The notes below the pieces were generated by a model, which worked only from the letters and a program-made list of their open reading frames with translations, had not been told where the DNA came from and did no database searches. Of a DNA stretch of 64,000 bases, positions 9,185 to 17,884 are shown in pieces (the stretch's first letter is position 1; every line of letters starts with the position of its first letter). This stretch comes from Parasphingorhabdus sp. SCSIO 66989 (GTDB taxonomy: Bacteria; Pseudomonadota; Alphaproteobacteria; Sphingomonadales; Sphingomonadaceae). The stretch is from NCBI RefSeq assembly GCF_032852305.1, contig NZ_CP136594.1, positions 1,525,501-1,589,500 on the forward strand, written 5' to 3'. Position numbers and translations under genes: made by a program.

Positions 9185-10384
9185 ATGGCCACACAAGCAG
9201 CAAAATCGCCCAAGACCGTCGATGACCTTTTGGTCAAGAAACGCCGGGAGGTCCGCGAGAAAAAGCCCAAGGATCAAGCAATACCGCTGCCGGAGACAGT
9301 AGCTCTGGTGCTACAAGGAGGTGGTGCGCTCGGCTCCTATCAGGCCGGTGTCTATGAGGCGATGGTGGCGCAGGATATTCGTATCGACTGGGTCGCAGGA
9401 ATATCCATCGGCGCGATTAACAGCGCGATTATTGCGGGTAATCCCTTTGCCAGCGCCTGGGAAAGACTGCGCGAGTTCTGGGAGCAGATTACCAGCGGCA
9501 GCCCAAATATGGTTTTTGCTGATAATCCCTTTTGGCGGCAGACCAACCATAGGCTTGGTGCCTTTGCTGCTGCGACAAGTGGCGTTCCGGGCTTCTATCG
9601 GCCGCATATGTCGGTACCCGGCTTCTCCATGCCCGGAACCGATAATGCTCTCAGCCTCTACAACACGGCTCCGCTGGAAGAGACTTTGAACAAATATGTC
9701 GACTGGGATCGGCTCAATGATGGCCCGATGCGGCTTTCGGTTGGCGCGGTTGATATTGAAAGCGGCAATTTCCAATATTTTGATACCCGCGATCCGGTCA
9801 ATCCGACGCGCATTGATGCGCGGCATATTATGGCTTCGGGCGCGCTGCCGCCGGGCTTTCCGCCGATTGAGATTGACGGACGTTACTATTGGGATGGCGG
9901 TATTGTCAGCAATACGCCGCTGGCGCATGTGCTGGAAAACCAGACCACCGATATGCTGGTGTTTCAGGTCGATCTTTTCCCGGCACGCGGCAAGATGCCG
10001 CAGGATTTTGATGATGTTCTGAGCCGGATGAAAGATATCCGCTTTTCCAGCCGGACCCGCGCGGTGACCGACCAGTATCTCAGGATCCGCCGCGAGCATG
10101 AGGCAATCCGGTCGGTCTTGAACAAACTCCCACCCGAAGTCTGCGCCGATGAGGATGTAGAGCGGTTGCGTGCCATGGTTGATGAGAATGCGGTGAATAT
10201 CGTGCATCTCATTTGTCAGGTCGAAGAGTGGGAAAGCGGCGCGCGCGATTTTGAATTCTCTCGTGCAACAATGGAACGGCATTGGGCACAGGGCCTTGAT
10301 GCGGTACTCTCGGTTATCAAGAAACGCGGCTTGTTGGCGCAGAATATAATCGATGGCCGCACTGCGGCTATCGACATCGATTAA
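9185..10384 (+). CDS. Patatin-like phospholipase with C-terminal DUF3734
   Basis: The 399-residue protein has the complete patatin Ser-Asp dyad. The oxyanion-hole glycines are in LQGGGALG (residues 43-50), the nucleophile Ser74 in GISIG, and the catalytic Asp in DGG (237-239). The C-terminal segment after residue 270 fits the DUF3734 extension common in alphaproteobacterial patatins. Such enzymes hydrolyse acyl esters of lipids. Its position directly before 3-hydroxybutyrate dehydrogenase suggests a tie to polyhydroxybutyrate or membrane-lipid turnover. No signal peptide is visible. Confidence 0.88.
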   Translation: MATQAAKSPKTVDDLLVKKRREVREKKPKDQAIPLPETVALVLQGGGALGSYQAGVYEAMVAQDIRIDWVAGISIGAINSAIIAGNPFASAWERLREFWEQITSGSPNMVFADNPFWRQTNHRLGAFAAATSGVPGFYRPHMSVPGFSMPGTDNALSLYNTAPLEETLNKYVDWDRLNDGPMRLSVGAVDIESGNFQYFDTRDPVNPTRIDARHIMASGALPPGFPPIEIDGRYYWDGGIVSNTPLAHVLENQTTDMLVFQVDLFPARGKMPQDFDDVLSRMKDIRFSSRTRAVTDQYLRIRREHEAIRSVLNKLPPEVCADEDVERLRAMVDENAVNIVHLICQVEEWESGARDFEFSRATMERHWAQGLDAVLSVIKKRGLLAQNIIDGRTAAIDID

Positions 10385-10429
10385 ACCAAATCCCGTCTCA
10401 ATTATCCTTATAGTAAAAAGGCATAAGGC

Positions 10430-11215
10430 ATGTTTCTCAAAGGCAAGACAGCTTTGATTACCGGTTCTACATCGGGCATAGGCCTGAGCTGCGCCAAGGC
10501 ACTCGCTGCTGAAGGTGCGAATATCATTATCAACGGCTTTGGCGATGTCGATGCGATTGAGCAGGAACGGATAGCGCTGGAGGAGCTGAGCGGTGCCAAG
10601 GCCGCCTATAGCGGTGCTGACCTCACCAACCCGCAAGCGATTGCCGAGATGTTCGCCATGGCCGAAGCCGACTTTGGCGGCGTCGATATATTGGTCAACA
10701 ATGCCGGCACCCAATATGTATCCAAGATTGAGGAATTCCCGCCCGAGAAATGGGATTTGATCATGGCACTAAACCTCACCTCCAGCTTTCATACATCTCG
10801 TCTGGCGGTGCCGGGAATGAAGCACAAGGGGTGGGGCCGGATCATTGCTACGGCATCGGCGCACTCCAAAGTCGCCAGCCCCGGCAAATGCGCCTATGTC
10901 GCTGCCAAGCACGGTATTGACGGTTTTACCAAGACATTGGCGCTGGAAACCGCCGAGCATGGTATCACCGTCAACGCTATCAGCCCCGGCTATGTCTGGA
11001 CACCGCTGGTGGAAGAGCAGATTCCGGATACGATGAAGACCCGCGGTCTGACCCGTGACGAAGTGATCAACGATGTGCTGCTAAAGGCGCAGCCGACCAA
11101 GGAATTTGTCACCAAGGAACAGGTGGCATCCTTTCTGGTCTATCTCTGCAGCGATGCCGCAAGCGCCATCACCGGGGCTAATCTCAGCATGGATGGTGGC
11201 TGGACGGTGCAATAG
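10430..11215 (+). CDS. bdhA: 3-hydroxybutyrate dehydrogenase
   Basis: This 261-residue SDR enzyme interconverts (R)-3-hydroxybutyrate and acetoacetate with NAD. The cofactor motif TGSTSGIG (11-18), the NNAG motif (90-93) and the catalytic Ser143, Tyr156 and Lys160 are all present. The C-terminal half contains the bdhA-like PTKEFVTKEQVASFLVYLCS and ends in a glycine-rich GGWTVQ tail. It follows the patatin gene by 45 bases. It would feed ketone-body or PHB carbon into acetyl-CoA metabolism, consistent with the nearby isocitrate lyase. Confidence 0.9.
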   Translation: MFLKGKTALITGSTSGIGLSCAKALAAEGANIIINGFGDVDAIEQERIALEELSGAKAAYSGADLTNPQAIAEMFAMAEADFGGVDILVNNAGTQYVSKIEEFPPEKWDLIMALNLTSSFHTSRLAVPGMKHKGWGRIIATASAHSKVASPGKCAYVAAKHGIDGFTKTLALETAEHGITVNAISPGYVWTPLVEEQIPDTMKTRGLTRDEVINDVLLKAQPTKEFVTKEQVASFLVYLCSDAASAITGANLSMDGGWTVQ

Positions 11216-11299
11216 CCCATATCAATTAATCGCTGACAGTTGCGCTTTCAGGCGCTAGCTTTGGGTTCTGAGCAAAAAATTGCTGGGGAGCGCCTGAAA

Positions 11300-12634
11300 A
11301 TGTCTATCAAAAATCTTCTCTCATACGCTGCAGCGCCGGTTGCGATGCTGGCGCTGGCCATGGCTACACCAGCTCAAGCCGATGATCTGCGCGATGCGGT
11401 GACGGCCGATATGCCATCGCTGCTGGAAATCTATCGCTACCTGCACGCCAATCCCGAACTGAGCTTTCAGGAATTCCGTACCGCCGCGAAACTGGCTGAA
11501 GAAGCGCGACGCCTAGGTTTTACCGTGACCGAGAAAGTGGGCCAGACGGGTGTTGTCGCCGTCATGGAAAATGGCCCCGGCCCGGTGGTGATGCTGCGCG
11601 CCGATATGGATGGCCTGCCAGTTGAGGAGCAGACAGGGCTGCCCTTCGCGTCCAAGGCAATCGCGACCACCTCCAAAGGGATTGAAAGCCCGGTGATGCA
11701 TGCCTGTGGCCATGATACGCATATGACGGCATGGGTCGGCACGGCGCGGCAGTTGGTCGCGCGTAAGGATGAGTGGTCAGGTACGCTGGTAATGATTCTG
11801 CAACCGGCAGAAGAAATTGGATCGGGCGCCAAGGCGATGCTGGAAGATGGCTTGTATGAGCGTTTTCCCAAGCCGGAATATGTCATGGGGTTTCATGATG
11901 CGGCGCAGATTCCAGCAGGCATGATTGGCTATAAACCCGGCTATGCTTTGGCCAATGTCGATAGTGTCAGCATCAAGGTGAAAGGCATTGGCGGCCATGG
12001 TGCCTATCCCAGTACGGCGAAAGACCCGGTGGTTTTGGGTAGCCAGATAGTCATGGCTTTGCAGACACTGGTGAGCCGCGAGATCGATCCGCAGGACCCC
12101 GCTGTTGTAACGGTTGGCAGCTTTCGTGCTGGCGCGAAGCATAATATCATTTCCGATGAGGCCAGTCTGCTGATTACTGTGCGCAGCTATAGCGATGAAA
12201 CGCGCCAGACGCTGATCGACGGTATAGCGCGCATCGCACGGGGGCAAGCGATTGCCGCCGGTTTGCCCGAAGAGCTTATGCCCGAAGTCACCATGGATGA
12301 TGATTTTACCCCATCGGTTTATAACAGCCCGGAGTTTACCGAAGAGATGGCCACTCTCTTCAAAACACGCTTTGGCGATCAGCATGTACTGGAAACACCG
12401 GCGGTCATGGGCGGTGAGGATTTCAGTCGTTTTCGCCGTGCTGATCCGGACAATATCAAGAGCATGATCTTCTGGGTGGGCGGTGTACCTTTAGAGAAGT
12501 TTGATGCTGCTAATGGCGATGCCAGCAAACTTCCCTCGTTACACAGCCCCTTCTGGACTCCTGATGCGGAGAAAGTTGTGGCCACCGCGACCGAGGCGAT
12601 GACGGCTGCTACACTTAAGCTGATGGCGAAATAG
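11300..12634 (+). CDS. Exported M20-family amidohydrolase
   Basis: The 444-residue protein has a Sec signal peptide (MSIKNLLSYAAAPVAMLALA, then MATPAQA). A dinuclear-metal M20D amidohydrolase domain follows. Metal-binding landmarks are MHACGHDTHM and the QPAEEIGSGA segment; the dimerisation lid contains KGIGGHGAYP and a late GGEDFSRF is present. Relatives hydrolyse N-acyl amino acids or hippurate-like amides in the periplasm. I chose the ATG at 11300 with GGGGAG upstream because the signal peptide starts there; an in-frame TTG at 11240 is less likely. Confidence 0.88.
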   Translation: MSIKNLLSYAAAPVAMLALAMATPAQADDLRDAVTADMPSLLEIYRYLHANPELSFQEFRTAAKLAEEARRLGFTVTEKVGQTGVVAVMENGPGPVVMLRADMDGLPVEEQTGLPFASKAIATTSKGIESPVMHACGHDTHMTAWVGTARQLVARKDEWSGTLVMILQPAEEIGSGAKAMLEDGLYERFPKPEYVMGFHDAAQIPAGMIGYKPGYALANVDSVSIKVKGIGGHGAYPSTAKDPVVLGSQIVMALQTLVSREIDPQDPAVVTVGSFRAGAKHNIISDEASLLITVRSYSDETRQTLIDGIARIARGQAIAAGLPEELMPEVTMDDDFTPSVYNSPEFTEEMATLFKTRFGDQHVLETPAVMGGEDFSRFRRADPDNIKSMIFWVGGVPLEKFDAANGDASKLPSLHSPFWTPDAEKVVATATEAMTAATLKLMAK

Positions 12635-12662
12635 GCAAAGAGCTGAATATGAAGCTCAGCCT

Positions 12663-13106
12663 TTAGTGATTGATCTCGCTCTTTAGCGGAGGGGGAGATT
12701 CCCGCACAATTCTAGGCCGTGCAGCGCCTTTACTTGGGAGCGCGCTGCTTTCGGCTATTGCCTGATCGCTCTCGATGTCATGGTCAACGCTGTTTTCTTG
12801 GATGGAGGGGGTGGGGTCGACATCGACACTGTCATTGCCAAAGCTATCAATTGGCGCTGCACTGAACGGGTTGATATCATATTCGTCGGCAAAACCGGCC
12901 TCGTCATCCTGTTCTGAATCCGCTCCCGTGCCCTCTATATCTGTATCAACGGCGGGACTGGTAAATGGCTTGGGCTCTGGCTTAATGTCGGGCTCTGCGC
13001 TGTCTGCTGCCTCAGGTGCAGGGCTGTTATCGACCGGCAATTCGCTGGCCATCATCGCCACAATCAAGAGGAAGATAGCCGCGACAGCAGCAACCGGTTT
13101 CAGCAT
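12663..13106 (-). CDS. Acidic membrane-anchored hypothetical protein
   Basis: The 147-residue protein begins with one hydrophobic helix (residues 3-20). The rest is low-complexity, strongly acidic and rich in Pro, Ser, Asp and Glu, and ends in a short basic tail. It is probably a single-pass protein with a disordered extracytoplasmic domain. No family is recognised. It converges on the amidohydrolase gene. Confidence 0.6.
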   Translation of the reverse strand: MLKPVAAVAAIFLLIVAMMASELPVDNSPAPEAADSAEPDIKPEPKPFTSPAVDTDIEGTGADSEQDDEAGFADEYDINPFSAAPIDSFGNDSVDVDPTPSIQENSVDHDIESDQAIAESSALPSKGAARPRIVRESPPPLKSEINH

Positions 13107-13180
13107 CGAACTTCTGTCCCAAATAGAAAGCTATGGCGATGAGCGTAATGCAGGACGGTAAAACAATGCTTAAAGCATGA

Positions 13181-13213
13181 ATCAAAACCGCCGGAGCATC
13201 GCTGCTCCGGCGG
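13181..13213 (-). terminator. Rho-independent terminator downstream of aceA
   Basis: CCGCCGGAGCA (13188-13198) and TGCTCCGGCGG (13203-13213) form an 11-base-pair stem with loop TCGC. Read on the minus strand it is followed by TTTTG. It lies about 100 bases beyond the aceA stop. A smaller hairpin, ACTTTCCT-CCCC-AGGAAAGT (13246-13265), lies between. Confidence 0.75.
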
Positions 13214-13316
13214 GTGGGGCCAAGGTTAGAAACCTGAATCCCCGGACTTTCCTCCCCAGGAAAGTTGGTCAGGCGGTCCGGCCAAAGCAGCCGGGCGCCA
13301 ATCTGGTTATGCGTGT

Positions 13317-14597
13317 TTAGGCAGCGTCTTTCTTGAACTGGTCTGCCTCGGTGCTTTCTGCCAATGCGGTGGTCGAGCTCTGGCCACCACCGATTGCGGT
13401 CGCAACCGCGTCGAAATAGCCGGTGCCCACTTCGCGCTGGTGGCGGGTGGCGGTGTAGCCATTTTCCTCGGCACCGAATTCGGCCTGTTGCAGCTCGGAA
13501 TAGGCGGCCATGCCGCGATCCTTGTAGCCACGGGCCAGCTCGAACATGCCGTAATTGAGCTGGTGGAAGCCAGCCAGGGTAACGAACTGGAACTTATAGC
13601 CCATGGCACCCAGCTCACGCTGATATTTGGCGATGGTGTCCTTGTCGAGATTGGCTTCCCAGTTAAAGCTGGGTGAGCAATTATAGGCCATCATCTTGCC
13701 CGGATGCGCTTTTTGGATCGCTTCGGCAAAGCGCTTGGCGTCATCGAGGTTAGGCTTAGAGGTTTCCCACCACAGCAGGTCTGCATGTTCTGCAAAGGCG
13801 ATGCCGCGCTTGATGCAATGCTCAACCCCGGTGCCTTCCTTGAGGCGGAAGAAGCCTTCCGGCGTACGCTCGCCGGTGAGGAACTCATGATCGCGCTCGT
13901 CCACGTCCGAGGTGATCAGCTTCGCGCTCTCAGCATCGGTACGGGCACAGATAACCGTCGGTACGCCGGAAATATCTGCCGCCATGCGTGCTGCATTAAG
14001 GTTGCGGATATGCGACTGGGTCGGGATCAAAACCTTGCCGCCCAGATGGCCGCATTTCTTTTCAGACGCGAGCTGGTCTTCAAAGTGAACGCCAGCCGCG
14101 CCCGCCGCGATATAGGCCTTCATAATCTCAAAGCAGTTGAGCGGGCCACCAAAGCCAGCCTCGGCATCAGCGACGATGGGCGCAAACCAGTCGCGGCTGA
14201 CATTGCCTTCGCTATATTCAATCTGGTCAGCACGCTGTAGTGCGTTGTTGATCTTCTTGGCCAGTTCCGGGCCAGCATTGGCCGGATAGAGCGACTGGTC
14301 GGGATACATCGCGCCAGCGGTATTGGCATCGGCTGCCACCTGCCAGCCAGAGAGGTAAATTGCTTTCAGGCCAGCGCGCACCATCTGCATCGCCTGATTG
14401 CCCGAAAGCGCGCCGAGCGCGTTGACATAGTCTTCAGTCTTCAGAAGCTCCCAAAGTTTCTCCGCACCACGGCGGGCAAGTGTATGCTCTACCTGTACCG
14501 AGCCGCGCAGCTTGGCGACATCATCTGCGGTGTAATTGCGGTTAATGCCATCAAAGCGGCCCGGCGCTGCGGGGACGAGATCGTTAAAGTCGGTCAT
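13317..14597 (-). CDS. aceA: Isocitrate lyase
   Basis: The 426-residue enzyme cleaves isocitrate to glyoxylate and succinate, the first step of the glyoxylate bypass. The signature KKCGH is at residues 180-184, with catalytic Cys182. Upstream are [13 protein letters not shown] and the metal-binding [10 protein letters not shown]; downstream is [14 protein letters not shown] chose the ATG at 14597 ([15 protein letters not shown]), preceded by AGAAAGG, because 75 further codons upstream have no family counterpart. Malate synthase is not adjacent. It is divergent from a RamB/ScfR-type regulator. Confidence 0.95.
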   Translation of the reverse strand: MTDFNDLVPAAPGRFDGINRNYTADDVAKLRGSVQVEHTLARRGAEKLWELLKTEDYVNALGALSGNQAMQMVRAGLKAIYLSGWQVAADANTAGAMYPDQSLYPANAGPELAKKINNALQRADQIEYSEGNVSRDWFAPIVADAEAGFGGPLNCFEIMKAYIAAGAAGVHFEDQLASEKKCGHLGGKVLIPTQSHIRNLNAARMAADISGVPTVICARTDAESAKLITSDVDERDHEFLTGERTPEGFFRLKEGTGVEHCIKRGIAFAEHADLLWWETSKPNLDDAKRFAEAIQKAHPGKMMAYNCSPSFNWEANLDKDTIAKYQRELGAMGYKFQFVTLAGFHQLNYGMFELARGYKDRGMAAYSELQQAEFGAEENGYTATRHQREVGTGYFDAVATAIGGGQSSTTALAESTEADQFKKDAA

Positions 14598-14688
14598 AAT
14601 ATATGCCTTTCTGCAGGGAGGTAGTCGCCCTCGCGGCGACGTCTTGGGAAGGCTATTAGGGGATAGAGGCAGTGCGAGTCTCAAAAAT

Positions 14689-14759
14689 TGACACAAATTT
14701 TCTGTCACAATGGTGCCGAGGGCAGAGTTTGCTTGTAATTTTGTAAATATCGTTACAAA
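14689..14759. promoter_or_regulatory. Inverted repeats in the aceA / regulator intergenic region
   Basis: Two dyads lie in the divergent promoter region. One is TTTGTAA (14740-14746), spacer ATATCG, then TTACAAA (14753-14759), a perfect 7-bp-arm palindrome. The other is TGACA (14689-14693), nine bases, then TGTCA (14703-14707). Either could be the operator of the XRE-family regulator encoded at 14894. The symmetry is observed; regulator binding is inferred. Confidence 0.55.
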
Positions 14760-14790
14760 GAGCTTTGGCGCAGTTGCCTTATTCTCCATC

Positions 14791-14873
14791 GTCATTGCGA
14801 GGAGCCGAAGGCGACGCGGCAATCCAGAGCCACATGTAACTGCCCTGGATTGCTTCGCTGCGCTCGCAATGAC
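14791..14873. repeat. Dispersed palindromic repeat, GTCATTGCGAG family (copy 1)
   Basis: The element begins GTCATTGCGAGGAGCCGAAG and ends with the near-complement CTTCGCTGCGCTCGCAATGAC. GGCAATCCAGAG and CCTGGATTGC form inner arms. It sits between aceA and its regulator, 20 bases before the regulator's start. Other copies: 33818-33891, 51599-51678 and 59092-59192. Confidence 0.85.
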
Positions 14874-14893
14874 GCTTAAGTAATGGTGCTCTT

Positions 14894-16312
14894 ATGTCTC
14901 AGGATAAAGTCTTTGCCGGTGCTGCGCTGCGGCGATTGCGGGTCTCGCGCAAACTTAGTCAGGTAGCCATGGCGGAAGCGCTCAGCATTTCTGCGAGCTA
15001 TCTTAATCTGCTCGAACGCAACCAGCGGCCATTAACGGCGCGGCTGATGTTGGCGCTGAGCGAGCGCTTTGACTTTGATCCGCGTCTGCTGCTTGCTGAC
15101 GAACCAGGCGGTGGCGTCGAGGCAATGATGCGCCGGTTTAATGATCCGCAATTTGCTGATCTGAGCGTTGACCGCCAGCGACTTGCCGAATGGGCGGTGA
15201 GCGCTCCAGAACTGATGCAGGCCTTTGCCAGATTGCATGACAATTGGGCAGGGCAGGGCAGCGAACAGGTAGCAGCGACGGCGGTGCATCCGGCTATAGG
15301 TCTGGTCCGGCGCGAGATTGAGAAATGGCGTAACTATTTTGGCGACCTGGATGTTGCGGCCGAAGAAATGGCGGATGAGTTACGGCTTGCCAATAGTGAT
15401 CTCTATGCGGCGCTGACAGAGAGGCTGCGCAGCAAGCATCAAATCATGGTGCGGGTTCTCCCTGTCGAGATATTGCCGGACCATCTTTACCGCCTCGATA
15501 TGCATGCAAGGCAGCTGCAGATGTCGGAAATGCTTGATACGTCCTCGCGTACCTTCCGCACCGCTTATATGATTGCGCAACTGGAAATGCGCGAACAGGT
15601 GCAGGCATTGGCAGCGGGTGCAGCCTTCGATAATCGCGGTGCCGAAAGGCTGTTTCAGCGGCATCTCTATGGCTATATCGCGGCGGCGATCATCATGCCT
15701 TATGGTCGGTTCCTCAGGGCTTGCGAGCAGACGGGCTATGATATCGCTATTCTGCAGCGGCGCTTTGGAGCCGGGCTGGAGGAGATTGCGCATCGGCTGA
15801 CAACACTGCAACGCGTTGGCGAGCGCGGCTTACCTTTCTTCATGGTGCGGGTGGATCGGGCCGGGCAGTTTTCCAAACGCTATAGCGGTGCCAGTGGCGC
15901 CGGATTTGTCGAGAGCGGGAGTGGCTGCCCCTTATGGTCGCTGCATCACAGCTTTGCGCAACCTTCAATCATGCAGGTGCAACTGGTCGAGAGCGAAGAT
16001 GGTAAGCAATGGCTTACATTGTCGCGCACAGTCAAAGGCAATAGCAGCCCATCCGGCGCTGATGCACCTGCGATGGCGGGCGAGGGTCCTGCCTATGCTA
16101 TCGGTATAGGCGTCGCAGCGGAACACGCTCCGCGATTATGCGCCCATTATGCCGATGTCGCGCAGAATAGCCGTGCCATGCGGATCGGGCCGGGGTGCCG
16201 CTCCTGTCACCGCACAGATTGTACCCAAAGAGCAACGCCGCCCGCAGGCAAGACGCTCACCTTTGACGATCGTGCGCGGCGGGCGGCACCATTCTCCTTT
16301 CAGGCGGGGTAA
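14894..16312 (+). CDS. XRE-family regulator of the ScfR/RamB type
   Basis: This 472-residue regulator has an N-terminal helix-turn-helix (about residues 8-62, with LRVSRKLSQVAMAEALSIS). A central ImmA/IrrE-like region follows, then a C-terminal DUF2083 domain ending in a Cys cluster, CRSCHRTDCTQ. Relatives (RamB, MccR, ScfR) sense short-chain acyl-CoA or acetate-related metabolites and control glyoxylate-bypass and propionate genes. Its divergent position next to aceA, with a palindrome between, makes control of aceA and of itself the likely role. Confidence 0.88.
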   Translation: MSQDKVFAGAALRRLRVSRKLSQVAMAEALSISASYLNLLERNQRPLTARLMLALSERFDFDPRLLLADEPGGGVEAMMRRFNDPQFADLSVDRQRLAEWAVSAPELMQAFARLHDNWAGQGSEQVAATAVHPAIGLVRREIEKWRNYFGDLDVAAEEMADELRLANSDLYAALTERLRSKHQIMVRVLPVEILPDHLYRLDMHARQLQMSEMLDTSSRTFRTAYMIAQLEMREQVQALAAGAAFDNRGAERLFQRHLYGYIAAAIIMPYGRFLRACEQTGYDIAILQRRFGAGLEEIAHRLTTLQRVGERGLPFFMVRVDRAGQFSKRYSGASGAGFVESGSGCPLWSLHHSFAQPSIMQVQLVESEDGKQWLTLSRTVKGNSSPSGADAPAMAGEGPAYAIGIGVAAEHAPRLCAHYADVAQNSRAMRIGPGCRSCHRTDCTQRATPPAGKTLTFDDRARRAAPFSFQAG

Positions 16313-16361
16313 AGTCGCTCAAACCGCTGTAAATTTAGCCTAAGGGCGTAAAAACACCGAA

Positions 16362-16388
16362 AATGGATGGTGACTAATCCATTATGGA
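16362..16388. promoter_or_regulatory. TGGAT-type inverted repeat ahead of the exopolysaccharide operon
   Basis: AATGGA (16362-16367) and TCCATT (16378-16383) form an inverted repeat, and TCCATTATGGA (16378-16388) is a second near-palindrome sharing the right half. They lie about 110 bases before the sugar transferase start. This could be an operator. I see no convincing sigma-54 -24/-12 box. Confidence 0.3.
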
Positions 16389-16495
16389 TGTTCTAGGTGT
16401 TGGTGTGTAAACTTAACCGACACTTTACCTCTGTTCGCTATGCGTAGTGACAGTGAGATTGTCTGCGATGACACCATAAGAGACCCGCCCGCCCC

Positions 16496-17884
16496 ATGTT
16501 TCGACTCTTCAAACATTATGTGCCGCATGCCGTGGTTCTTATGGGTCTTATCGATTTCGTTTTGCTGTGCATTGCGGCGGAGACAGCTTGGCAGCTCAGG
16601 GTCATGCAGATCGGCAGTGATGATGGTCCTTTTGCAGATCGTATCGTTGCGGTCTTGAGCTTTGCAATATTGCTGCAAATCGCGATGATCGCGGTCGGTG
16701 TTTACGGCACTGATGCCTTGTTGCGCTTGCGTTTTGCCATCGCGCGGCTTGCGGTTGCGGTATCGCTCGGGATTATCTTTCTTTCGCTGATGTTCTTTCT
16801 GCTGCCGGGCAGCACATTATGGCGGTCGATCTTGCTCTACGCCATGTTCCTTTCGATCGCGATGCTGATTGGCAATCGGATCATATTGGGCGGGATATTG
16901 GGAACGGGGGCGTTTCGCCGCCGTTTGTTGGTTCTGGGAGCAGGGCGCAGGGCGCAACGTATTCAGGAACTGGGGGAACGCCCGGATAGCGGGTTTGTCG
17001 TTGTCGGCTTTATTGGCATGGGCGATGGCCAGCATGTGATAGACGAGGCGATTAACCGCTCCGCCATCCGCAATCTCTCCAACTATGTCGAGAAATTGAA
17101 TGTCAGCGAGGTGGTGCTGGCCTTGGAAGAACGGCGCAACGCGCTGCCGCTGCAAGACCTGTTGCGGATCAAGACCACAGGCGTGCATGTCAACGATATA
17201 TCCAGCTTCTTTGAGCGCGAGACAGGACGTGTTGATCTCGATTCGGTTAACCCTAGCTGGTTGATCTTCTCTGATGGTTTTTCCTCAGGGCGCTGGCTGT
17301 CCAGCATTGCCAAAAGACTGTTTGATGTCCTTGCTAGCCTATCGCTGCTGATCATTTTCCTGCCGATAATCCTGCTCTTTGCTTTGCTGGTGAAGCTTGA
17401 CAGCAAGGGCCCGGCCTTTTTCCGCCAGCAACGCGTCGGGCTTTTCGGTCAGCCATTCAGCATCATCAAATTACGCTCGATGAAGAGCGATGCCGAGGGT
17501 GATGGCAAGGCTGTCTGGGCCGAGGAGAATGACCCGCGTATCACTCGCATTGGTCGCTTCATTCGGCGCACAAGGATTGATGAGCTGCCCCAAGCATGGA
17601 GCGTGTTGAAAGGCGAGATGAGCTTTGTCGGCCCGCGGCCTGAGCGGCCGGAATTTGTCGCCGATCTGGAGACCAAGATGCGCTTTTATGCCGAGCGCCA
17701 TATGGTGAAACCGGGTATTACCGGCTGGGCACAGATCAACTATCCCTATGGCGCATCAACTGAAGATGCCCGGCACAAGCTGGAATATGATCTCTATTAT
17801 GCCAAAAACTATACTCCATTTCTCGACATATTGATCCTGTTGCAGACGCTGCGTGTGGTGCTCTGGGCGGACGGGGCGCGCTGA
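16496..17884 (+). CDS. Undecaprenyl-phosphate sugar phosphotransferase (PEP-CTERM-associated)
   Basis: This 462-residue polyisoprenyl-phosphate hexose-1-phosphate transferase starts an exopolysaccharide repeat unit on the lipid carrier. Four N-terminal membrane helices (about 15-130) and a CoA-binding-like cytoplasmic region are followed by a fifth helix near KRLFDVLASLSLL. The catalytic bacterial sugar-transferase domain has RIDELPQAWSVLKGEMSFVG and PRPERPEF, then KPGITGWAQINY. Overall shape matches the family linked to PEP-CTERM/exosortase loci. Its stop shares one base with the prsK start, so the two are coupled. Confidence 0.9.
   Translation: MFRLFKHYVPHAVVLMGLIDFVLLCIAAETAWQLRVMQIGSDDGPFADRIVAVLSFAILLQIAMIAVGVYGTDALLRLRFAIARLAVAVSLGIIFLSLMFFLLPGSTLWRSILLYAMFLSIAMLIGNRIILGGILGTGAFRRRLLVLGAGRRAQRIQELGERPDSGFVVVGFIGMGDGQHVIDEAINRSAIRNLSNYVEKLNVSEVVLALEERRNALPLQDLLRIKTTGVHVNDISSFFERETGRVDLDSVNPSWLIFSDGFSSGRWLSSIAKRLFDVLASLSLLIIFLPIILLFALLVKLDSKGPAFFRQQRVGLFGQPFSIIKLRSMKSDAEGDGKAVWAEENDPRITRIGRFIRRTRIDELPQAWSVLKGEMSFVGPRPERPEFVADLETKMRFYAERHMVKPGITGWAQINYPYGASTEDARHKLEYDLYYAKNYTPFLDILILLQTLRVVLWADGAR

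Noticed and set aside
9311-10714. 467-codon open frame opposite the patatin and bdhA genes
   Set aside because: It spans two well-supported genes on the other strand and has no recognisable domain.
13317-14822. Longer isocitrate lyase starting at 14822
   Set aside because: The extra 75 codons cover the promoter region and part of a palindromic repeat and have no family counterpart; the ATG at 14597 fits.
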